From assembly GCA_015680685.1 (NCBI GenBank), contig MNCI01028318.1, positions 355,536 to 419,535 on the forward strand: a DNA stretch of 64,000 bases, written 5' to 3'. The stretch is from Gnetum montanum. Its lineage: Eukaryota > Streptophyta > Gnetopsida > Gnetales > Gnetaceae. Positions 32,072-41,999 of the stretch are shown here, piece after piece. The notes below the pieces were generated by a model. The model was not told the DNA's origin, made no database searches, and saw only the letters and a program-made list of their open reading frames with translations. Each line of letters begins with the position of its first letter. The first letter of the stretch is position 1. A program made the position numbers and the translations under genes.

Positions 32072-34970
32072 AACATTCAAAATTTTAATGTACTTAACTA
32101 TCTAATTATCATTCTATGAGTTAAAAGAAAATAATTAACTAATAAATAATATTATTTTAGCTTTTTCACAATACAACAAAAAGAATCAAGACTTTTTTCC
32201 ACTACCAATGGTTGTGGAGTAGTAAGCTCTAATAAAAATTCCATATAGATAATCATTTCAACTGAGTACCAATTGGCTTAAGAAAAATACTAATGATAGT
32301 GAGCAATTTCTTTTCCTAGAATCATATTATAAATTATTTTGGCCTTAAAGTTCATTAGAAACATAAGAAAGAATAACTAGAGACATTAGAGATATTATCT
32401 CTTTCAAAATATATTATAAGGAAAACATAAACCATCTAGAAAGAAAATATGATTGCCATGAAAATTCAATAATATTTTAACTTCACCCTCAACTACAAAA
32501 GTATTAAACATAATAAGATAAAACCAAGAGAGCTTTAAAAAAAAGTCATTAGTTAGTAAAAGGGTCTATATTTGCATTCAACAAATTGTCAAAAGAACTA
32601 GTTGATGACTCTCCCTTGACTTGGGAATTGTATCTTTCATTATAGATTTAGAAGGTAATAATTCACTTAACAATGATGGTCACACTAGAACCAAGACTTA
32701 AGGATTTTTAATCTAAACTAGGCTTCTTGAAGAGCTTTTCTTTCAGTTCATTATACAACCTATAATGACAGTGGACCCACAGTGAAAATAATTGACAATT
32801 CATGATCCAACAATGCAAATGACATTACCAATTCTTTATAGTGGGCAATGAACTCCTCAATTATTGCTTAATCTTGTAGTTTCTTCACCATGGCATTTAA
32901 ACTATCCCTTCCCTCATTGAAATCCTCTCTCAAACTAGAGTTATGCATAATTAAATAAAAAATTTTCTTTTGCACACTTTCTAGATCTTGTAGAAATGTG
33001 GAGTTTTTTTTTTTTTTACTGAAAATTTCTTAGTTTCAAACTCCATCACCTTTACCATTAAGTTCTAAACACTATTTACTAGCTTAGGATCAATGTTGGA
33101 TCCTACAATGATTCTAGCTTACTTGACCTCTTCCAACTCTTTGGCTTATTTCTTGGCTAATTTTAGGGTTTAATTTACCTCATATTTATATTTATTAAAG
33201 GCTTTATCATATGTTTCTTTATCTTCGTAAGTCTTCCTCAAATCTTTATTTAAGGACTTATTTATGCTAAAGCATTCTTAAAGACCTACTTATTGTTGTT
33301 TAGCATTGTTCAAAAAACCCTAGTCTTAAACTAGTATCCTATCATCGTGTAATTCAAAACCATTAAGTTATAAAGTAAATCATTACTCACTTCAATGGAG
33401 AAGGATTTGGTCAATTGGCTAATATTATTTATGATAATGTTTTGCATGCTTGCTAGATAATTGTCTTGATTTACTACTTCAATATATTTCCATGCGGCCT
33501 CACGATATAAAGTTTCTTTCATAGGGCTCTTCTTCACTAAAGGTTTAAAGAAGTTTATGGATGACTCATAATGAGAAATCTTATGCTCAAACCTACGATG
33601 GTACAAAATTAAATTTATCATGGATGATAACAAATAATCTCATTGTGGCACATACCCATCTTCTATTTGAACTCCTTACGACTTCAATGCAAGTAGCTCC
33701 ATGACTGTTTACTCTTATTTTGCAAACACTTTGATAAATACTTTTGATAAAAATTATTTATTTCTATCTTTCAACATCGTAGTGACTTGTAATGACTTAG
33801 AGTTAATAAAAACTTTAAGAAAACTAAAAATAAGGTAACCATATAAAAAAAGTAGGGATGAGAAATGAAAATAGCTAAGTTCCTAAGCCTTTAATTTCTT
33901 TTTTAAAATTGATAACCAATCCACTTGGCTATCTTCCTTCACCACTTCTTCACCGTGGTAGAGAGCAGATTTAGTAGAGGCCATTAAATGACATTCTTCT
34001 TTTCTTTAACACATGTGTGATAAGCAATGATTTCTACGAAGCTAGAATATGGTAACTTTAAATATACAATTGAAATCTTGGTAGTGAAGATGGTACAAGC
34101 CTTCCCCAATCCTCCTTTCTTATAAAACATTCAATAAGATGATGCCTTAAAAAAATGACTTATATAAATGCAAAATCTATTTTCACTGTCTAAAAACAAA
34201 CATGTAGAAATGTCTTTTAAATTCTAGAGAACTACCAAGTCTTTCTTAACTAAAACATAAACCAACCATTATTATAAATACAAATAAACTTTTCAAATAA
34301 TGACTAATCCTTTAACACCATGAACTCTATGAACTATGTTAACCCTAACTTTTTCAAATCCATGTTTCACTAGCTATGTTGCTAGATTTAAATCAAAGTG
34401 ATGATAGTATATATTGATTCTTGGTGCTATATATCTTGCATATTTCTCCTTTGATAGTAGAAAATCAAAGCTCTACAACTTGTTCACCATGACTTCATAA
34501 TGAGTTATCATTGCTAAGTAGACTTTGATCTTCTTAACGTTTTTCCTTACTATGAAAGGTGAAGCTTCACCATGGAAAGTATCACTATGAATTTTTAGTT
34601 GCAATGTGAATGGTGATAATGGTAACACTATGTCACTACTTCATGTTCTAAAGAATCTGGAGTTGGCAATTTTACTTTATGAAAAATTTCACAACATAGG
34701 AAAAATCCTAATTCATGCACTATTTCACATGAAATTTTTCAGAATTAGAATAAACAAGGTTTGAATACTTAGCAAAAACACTCTAAAAGAAAAAATTACA
34801 ATTTGGAGTATAACATAGCAAGGTTTGGTATGTCATTTACTTGCAGTTTACATAGGTAAAAATGAAATTTTGCAATTTCAATTTTTATACTTATCGTCAC
34901 ATTTATTCATTGCGCTAACTTTATCAGTGTATGAAACTCATGGTAATGGTGATATAGGTCAACAGAAATT
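32072..34970 (-). mobile_element. Internal region of H, gag-like but unrecognised
   Basis: Lying between primer site and polypurine tract, this should encode the proteins of H. The minus strand has one open stretch of 100 codons (33633-33331), rich in Asn, Ile, Ser and Leu, with nothing I can assign. No integrase, RT or RNase H motif is visible in 2.9 kb, so H is probably a large non-autonomous derivative. A T run of 12 or more lies near 33005. Confidence 0.5.
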
Positions 34971-34971
34971 T

Positions 34972-34983
34972 GATCTAATACTA
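34972..34983 (-). promoter_or_regulatory. Candidate tRNA-iMet primer-binding site of H
   Basis: On the minus strand TAGTATTAGATC differs from TGGTATCAGAGC at three positions, two of them deamination-type transitions. It begins about 10 nt after the LTR end, slightly further than usual. Confidence 0.5.
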
Positions 34984-34993
34984 TGTCAATTTT

Positions 34994-35198
34994 TGTGATC
35001 AAGAAGATCACAAGCTCCAAGGCAATATACAATAAATTATGTTGAAATATGTTAATATAGAAGCATTAATGTTTAACACACCTTTAAGTGTTAGAAACCA
35101 CGATATTCACCATATTACATTATGTGTAATTTAGAAGATAACAAATATATTTAGAGATTTTTAAGTAAGTAACTAATTAGTCTCATGTGTATCTAATA
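34994..35198 (-). mobile_element. 5' LTR of H, distal half
   Basis: It matches 31612 to about 31820, including the terminal hairpin. The LTR is interrupted by element I; the other half is at 38936-39164. The two halves together total about 434 bp, against 445 bp for the 3' LTR. Confidence 0.8.
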
Positions 35199-36343
35199 TG
35201 AGGATCATTGAACTTAGAANNNNNNNNNNNNNNNNNNNNNNNNNNNNNNNNNNNNNNNNNNNNNNAATGTTGTTCCCCAACTTGGGTAGTCCACACTCAG
35301 AGGATAGTTGACTAGCACACCTCCAGATTTTGTTACTCTTTGAATGTTATTTGAAGGGTACCACACCCTATACATGCTCTAAGCTTTGCACTAAAGTGAT
35401 TCAATGTAACAAATCTACACAATCTCACAAGGTCTCAACAAGCTTAGAATGTGGTTTCTAGGATCTCACAACCTTTACAACTTGAGCTGCATTCCAAAGT
35501 GTTATGGCGCTACACCAACACTCAATCATGTAGGAGCCTAACAAGCTTAAGCAAGATGCCTTCTTGCAAGAAGCACATCAGCCCCACAAGACAACAAAAG
35601 AGAATAACAATTACATGAAAAGAATGCAACTAAATCTGCTGATCTTTGTACTTTGAGGTATAACTCATTTTAACCACTTACAATAGACAAAAGATAATAC
35701 AATGAGGAATAATAACAAGAGAATGATGTATACAATGATTGCTTGATAATGACACTTGATGGTACATAATTCTTGCATATTTTCCAAGATAATAAAGTCT
35801 TCTTATAGCCTAGATGTTTCTGAAATCACCTTAGAATTTGTGCAATGGCTATCTAACAATCACTGGATACATATTCTTCAAGACTAATACATCTTTCTAC
35901 ATTAGACCTTCATTTTGGAAAGGCATCTTCTCCATAGGAAAGACATCTTTGTGGAGACTTCTTCATGAAGATGTGTTTCTCACTAAAAAAATATCTACTA
36001 TTTTTCAGAGATGTCTTCATGTGAGAAACCTTCAACTTGGCCAAGATGTCTACTATTTGTTAGAGACGTCTTTGCTTGATGGTAGATGTCTACTGTTTCT
36101 ACAAGACGTCTTCACTAATTCTCCTTCACTTTGGCCATGACGTCCATTATTTCTTAGAGATGTCTTTCTTCAATTCCCTTTGCACTTTGAAATCTTCATT
36201 CCTTGTCCATGCTCTTGAACTCCCACATGCTTTCTTGAAACCTTGTAGATGTCTCATTCCAAGTTCTTTCCCTACAAACACAACAACCACACAAACATTT
36301 GTGTACTACATTTGTCTTAATGTTTTGACATATCAAAAGGTCA
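35199..36343 (-). mobile_element. 3' LTR of element I
   Basis: Read on the minus strand it starts TGACCTTTTGATATGTCAAAA at 36343 and ends in TCCTCA at 35199, with a 46-base gap inside. The segment 35.93-36.34 kb is repeated at 38.52-38.935 kb. It contains about ten AGACGTCT-type octamers. Confidence 0.7.
35220..35265. other. Assembly gap (46 N)
   Basis: There are 46 undetermined bases inside the 3' LTR of element I. Confidence 0.99.
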
Positions 36344-36361
36344 AAAATCTTTCCATTTTTG
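36344..36361 (-). promoter_or_regulatory. Candidate polypurine tract of element I
   Basis: On the minus strand AAAAATGGAAAGATTTT precedes the LTR start TGACCTTTTG. Confidence 0.45.
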
Positions 36362-38440
36362 ATGATGTACAAAACTTAAGAAATGGATGAGATAAAAACC
36401 AATAAAAATATTAATATGGCAACTAGGGACTAGGATAAGGTGTTGAGGTTCAAGGTAGTTTAGTAATACATGGAAAAAAATGAAATGATGCAAAAGTAAA
36501 TATCAAAAGTACACCACATAGAGATAACAAAGGAAGCACCATCAGTCTTTAACTCATCCACAACTGTCCATATAGCCAATTGTCCACATAAATCCACAAC
36601 TATCCAATACAAGCAATTGTCTATACAAATGGTAGAATCATACATAATCAAGCACATATGTGAAAGTCCAAAAATCACATATGTGAGAATCAAAAACTTC
36701 TTTCCATTTTGGACATTAACAAAAAAGGAGAGAGAAAATGATCACCCAAGGTTCCTAATCACTAACCTCAGTCACATCCTCAAATTCAAATCCCTCCACT
36801 AGTTAGGATGGACAATAAATATTCTCCTCATCATCATCACTACTAGTGTTGGTTGGCTCAACCTATGCTCATCCTCATCAAATGGCTCAAGCTTTTGAAT
36901 AGGAGCTTGCCAAGGATGAAGCTTCAATCAAAATCGAGATAAAGTTAGTGGATCTGGCTAAACTAGAGGCTATTGAGCTGGTACCCATTGGGATGTGGTC
37001 CTAAAGATAATCTCCATAGCTTACTGTTCAAATGAGTTAGGAGCATTGGCTAATGGAGGAATTGAATGTACTAGTGGTGCAAGATCATGATGCTTAGGTT
37101 GCTACATGGGAACATGATGCTCTCCCTGGACATGAGATGGTGATGCCTCAGGCTTAGAGTTTGATTCCATCCCCAAATTATGTGCACAAGAAGGCTCCAC
37201 TGATGTAGAGTTCTTTGGTGAAATAGAAATGTTCTCCTCACTATCAAAAATAAGAGGAATAGTAACCTCCTCAAACTCCCACCCATCAAAAGAGGAGAAT
37301 ACTAACTGCATCCAAACTCTCATACAAGTAAGAGATGCTTCTCCTAAGCTTCTCGATGACTTGTGAAAAAGGTCAAAGAAGCCTCATCAATTAAGAACTG
37401 ATCTAGGCACAACTGGATTTGGATATGCTCAACTAGGAAGAGGTCCTTGATGATAATGCTTCCTTCTTCTTCTTTTTCTACGATCTAGTACTTAGTCCTG
37501 CTTCAACTACATGAGAAACACTTCTCTTCTTATCATTCAATAAGGTTTCTCTTTCCTTTGAGCAAAGGCATCTCTATAATAGACACATTCTTCTAACATA
37601 TCAACAAGTTATTGAGGTAAGAATGTCCAAGGATTCTTTCCTTGGCAAATGGACTCAACATTTCCTAGTAGAGTGTATTCCTCAAATCTAATGGTCATCC
37701 TATGAGAATACAATAAAGCACAAATGATTGGGATGGCAGTAGATAACTATAACTCCCCTCTTTTACCATAATGTTATACAACATGATAAGAAACAAGGTG
37801 GAAGCATTAGGAATCATCATGCTCCTCTCAATATGACCTCTGTCAAAGAATACATCTTTCCCAAACAGAACATCATAAAATTCATCATGTCCTATGGGCA
37901 TTATACCATTTGTATAAATTTCATGCATGGTATCAATGGTTATCTAGAAGACATTTGCACTAGAGATCCCAAGGATTGCATTCACAAGTTGGGGAGAGAC
38001 CTCAATGAGAAGACCCCTGACCATGAAAGTGAATGCTCCAACAACAACATTTGAAACAATAATATTATAATAAAATTCATGAATCAACACTTTAGGAACC
38101 AAAAAATTCATTACAATAAGGTTTCCCTAATTCAACACCTGGAAATAATCCATTAAAGAAGCTTACCTATGTGCAAGAAAGAAAAGAGAGCACTTCGTAA
38201 GAATATCTGTGGTTCAAGTTGCCTCAAACCTATGTTGCACTTGAATTTTTAAATTGCAGCACATAAGAGGATGGTGCATTGCTGGAACTGCCCTTGGATT
38301 TCTTATTTGGTGGTATCCTAGACGTTCCAACCTTCTTGTAGGCCATTTTTGACAAAATCACTATTGATGATGGAGCCCTAGTTGTCTTTGTGAGGTCAAT
38401 TTGGAAGAACATGATACAGGAATGAGGGTTTTGACTTTAA
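36362..38440 (-). pseudogene. Internal ORF of element I, possible plant-transposon/LARD-type protein
   Basis: Reading down the minus strand from 38412: a Lys/Ser-rich start containing AYKKVGTSRIPPNKKSKGSS, then LIHEFYYNIIVSNVVVGAF, FMVRGLLIEVSPQLVNAIL, then RSMMIPNASTLFLIMLYNIM near 37.8 kb. The order (basic Ser-rich N-terminus, EFYxN, VRG...SP..N, then a hydrophobic ML block) resembles the putative plant transposon protein family found in many plant LTR retrotransposon derivatives. I recall the pattern but cannot verify it. No RT or integrase is present. An acidic/Ser-Pro stretch lies at 37.1-37.3 kb. Confidence 0.4.
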
Positions 38441-38935
38441 TAGCAGTAGTGAATGAGGCCTTGACTAAAAAAGAAGATGTCTCATCTACATTTTAAAGTG
38501 ACCAATAGATGTCTTTACCACACTATAGGAAAAATTAGATAAGCATCTTAATTCATGAGTAGACGTCTTTCTCACTATAAAAATGTCTACTTTTTTTCAT
38601 AGATGTTTTCTTCTAAGCAACCTACAACTCAACCAAGACATCTGCTATTTCTTGGAGACATCTTTTCTTGATGGTAAAAATCTACTATTTCTACAAGACA
38701 TCTTCACTGATTCTCCTTCACCTTGACCAAGACGTCTACTATTTCTTGGAGACACCTTACCTCAATTCCCTTTACACTTTTAAATTTTCGTTCCTTGTCT
38801 ATGCTCTTGAACTCTTACATGCTTTCTTGAAACCTTGTAGATGTATTAATCCAAGTTCTTGCCCTACAAACACAACAATCATAAAAAACTCCTTGTACTC
38901 CATTTGTCTTAATGTTTTGACATACCAAAAGGTCA
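38441..38935 (-). mobile_element. 5' LTR of element I, shorter than its partner
   Basis: It starts TGACCTTTTGGTATGTC on the minus strand at 38935 and matches the 3' LTR for about 420-490 bp, including the AGACGTCT-type octamers. About 650 bp of the 3' LTR have no counterpart here, so this copy is deleted or replaced. Confidence 0.65.
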
Positions 38936-39164
38936 ACATAATGTACATATCCTAAACATGAAAACTAGAAGTATATGTAGTTATGATAAAATTGTCATGT
39001 TGCTTAGAGGAACACACAAGATTCTTAGTTAATAACATATTAATAAGTTCTTAAAGAAATAACTAATTATTCAACATGAAATAACAAACATCAATGTGAC
39101 AGTGATCATACCATGATGGTGTAAACATTAGTTCATAGTATCATCTAATACCCAATTCTTAACA
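38936..39164 (-). mobile_element. 5' LTR of H, proximal half
   Basis: It begins TGTTAAGAATTGGGTATTAG on the minus strand at 39164 and matches about 31830-32056. The interruption by element I falls in a TAATGTA-like site. Confidence 0.78.
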
Positions 39165-39210
39165 TTGCCTTAGAGCTTAATATTTTAAAATCATATCATA
39201 TAATTAATTA

Positions 39211-39340
39211 GAGATACATGAGAGTTGTACTACAAAAAATAGCCTTTCCTAATCATTGGATACATATGCTTGAGGATTACTACCAGCGATCTAGATTTTC
39301 GTTCTTATAAATGCTTGTTGCTTTGGGAATTTTTCATCTT
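39211..39340 (+). pseudogene. LINE RT fragment resuming after H
   Basis: The plus strand reads YMRVVLQKIAFPNHWIHM, overlapping and matching the last ~60 bp of the LINE at 31542-31604, then continues as RSRFSFL-type sequence (consensus ..FSVLING). This is the next stretch of the LINE palm domain. Confidence 0.65.
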
Positions 39341-41180
39341 CAAATGGGTTTGTTGTACCTACTTTTCATTTTTGTGATCACCAAGACTAAGTGTCATTTT
39401 GAAATTATTTTATCCAAGTTTGAGCATCAAAATGGTGAAAAAATAGTGTCATAAAACACATTTCGAACCTTCAAAGACCTTCAAGGCTCATTCTAGCTCA
39501 TAACCCAGCATATGTGCATCACTTTTAGCTAACCCAAAAAAGTTCAAAAAAGGATACTTTTGTAAGTATCAAAGGTTGAACTAACACAATGTCAACATCA
39601 TCCTTGGACCACCATGTCCACATCACCTACACTATAACTACTTCGTGGCCTTTGTTTCAATCCCACAAGACCCTAAATGGCTCATCTACAGTAGTCTTGA
39701 CATGACAAACATTAATTTTTGGCTCTATGACAAGTTGACCCTAGGACTTGGAAAGAAAAATTATTCTAAGTATGGTGGTGATGTTGATGCTAACATCAGC
39801 ATCAGCGTTAGTGTTAGCACCTACTTTATCATCTCTACCATTAACCTAATAGTTCTTAGTTGTAAAAACTAGCATTTTGGCTTTAGTCTTGACTTCTTGG
39901 ACTCTCTTGTGACCAATCAACATTGTTTCCAAGGTATCAAATGTCAATTTCGATAGGTTTGAAGGTAGTTTTAAGGGTCATGGATGGAAATGTTTCCAAG
40001 TGTTTCAAGTAATACTAACACTAACATCAACATCAACATTAGCATCACCCAAGGTAACATAAGTATCAAACAAAATCACCAAGATTAGAATTTGGTAGCA
40101 TTCCTCATGTCCATGAGCTCTTTTACATCCTATAAACATCATTACAATACATTTCAACATCAATTCGAGCATCCCAAAGATTTGGGATTATAATTTGGAA
40201 GGAATTTGAAAATTTTTTATCACCTAGTTGACGCTAACACCAACATCATCTCCCGCATCACTTGCACCATTAAGTCTCTCGAGTTAAAGTTGCCAAAAAC
40301 AAAATTTAGGTTAACTTCACTTAATTCCAAGGTTAAATTTGAAAACCCTAGGCCTATAAATATCAGATTGAACCCCAAATTTAAGGCTAATATCTTGAGA
40401 ACTAGAGCACTTTTTTGAATTTGGAAAGACTAAGAGTATGAGCATCTACACTTCTAGTAGCCCCCACATGCTCTACAGCCATCAGAACTTTGTCTAATAG
40501 TCTGCAAGCTCAATCTGGCGCTAGCATCAATTTGGCAGCTCTTACATCACTATCCTAGAGTTGGGATGTTTTAGCATCAATGTCACTAGTTCCAAAGTTG
40601 GAATTTTTTTAGCTCTAGCATCACTTGCTAGATAGTTAGTCAAAGAACCTCCATTTTGGCTCCAAATCAATTCTAAACTACTCCTAAGACTTTCCACTTA
40701 CATATTCATCATCCAAAGGTTCAATTCTAGTACTAAAACTTCCATTATCAACTTTTATTATTAACTTTATTTCCCTTACATTTTTCACCAACACTTGTAG
40801 CTTTGGTGCTCCATAGGAGGAAAATACTTTGTATTCGTTTGATCAAGCATTTTATTATTCAAGAAGGGAACTAAGACCATTTTATATATATTATGGTTCT
40901 TTATTTTTATTATTTTTATGTTCTTCTATTCACTTTTCCATACTTAGATTTGATTTCACATCACTAGATAATCCATTTCTATACTTAGTTTTTATTTGCA
41001 TTGACTAGGCTAATCAAGTTTATGATTCAAGCCCATTGTTTCTTTATCTTTCCCTTGCCATTCCTAGTGCATGGGTGGTAAGCTATGTCCACATTCAATT
41101 AAAAATTTGTTCCCTGTAGTCTCATAATTGTTGATTTATCAAAGGTTATATTGAATTGAAGATTGTTTATGGCCACAAGT
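39341..41180. mobile_element. Unclassified insertion within the LINE, rich in AACATC triplets
   Basis: The stretch separates consecutive LINE RT blocks, so it is probably inserted DNA. No domain is recognised. Segments such as AACATCAACATCAACATTAGC near 40.03 kb and an imperfect palindrome GCTAACA...TGTTAGC at about 39.79-39.82 kb give it a characteristic look. The ends are not defined. Confidence 0.4.
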
Positions 41181-41345
41181 TAGGTATTACACACTTAATT
41201 CATGGAGGTATTCTTGTGAGGTTAGGAAAGAGTAATTTTGCAAGAACAAGGTTACAACAAGGTGATCTTATTTCTTTTTTTTTTTTAGCCATAGAGGGGT
41301 TGGAATCCTAGTTGATAAAATTGAATAATGACAATAAAAAATGAA
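41181..41345 (+). pseudogene. LINE RT fragment, QG(D/C)PLSP block
   Basis: The plus strand reads FARTRLQQGDLISFFFLAIEG (consensus RGLRQGDPLSPLLF.LAIEGL). A T-run expansion at about 41271-41287 falls inside the block. It continues the RT of the 30.0-31.6 and 39.2-kb pieces. Confidence 0.75.
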
Positions 41346-41999
41346 AATTGAAAAATTGAACCCCATTTTATTGGGATAAGGCTTGGATAATTATGATAAT
41401 AATGTTGTATTAAGTGCATGTTTAATTTTATAAACTTAATTTAGGGGATTGATGGAACCTGGAACTTCTTTTACCAATATTTATCTCCAATATGTGTAAT
41501 CAAATTAAAATTGTATAACTTAACATTGTCCACCAAAATCAAATACATAACTTAGAACTTCTAAAATACATATAAAATTAATTAAAATTTTTACCCCACA
41601 TAATATCACATTTCTCAATTTACAAATTTTCAATTTTATACCCTAATTTTAATTTTTAGCACAACATGCAAAGTACTATCCCACCTATATTATTATTATT
41701 ACATTTAAGGTTGACCTCTATTTTTGAACACTAAAATTAATTAGATCAAGAAGAATTTTAACATCATATTTGAAGGGTATCACTGGTCTGCATTTAGTAT
41801 AAAAAGAAACCATCTTCAATCTTTGTATATAACTTGACCAGAAACCTATCCCTTAAACCGCAAACATGTTCCATGCCTTATGGTGTGCTGGTTCTTTGTA
41901 TTGGTTTTTGAAATACAAGAAAGAAGAGCTCTAAAAACCTTTTGATGCAAACCTTTTATCTCAATGGGGCAGATGAATAAATTGGGGTCCTCCATTTGC
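41346..41999. other. AT-rich DNA between LINE and element D
   Basis: No gene is seen. About 41478-41600 carries a third relative of the SINE-like family (AAATTGTATAACTTAACATTG and following). The left edge of the element D LTR must lie near 42.0 kb but I cannot place it exactly. Confidence 0.4.

Noticed and set aside
35838-36390. Overlapping ~100-codon plus-strand readings
   Set aside because: They lie inside the LTR of element I and are repeated in part near 38.7 kb. The composition follows the AGACGTCT-type repeats, not a protein.
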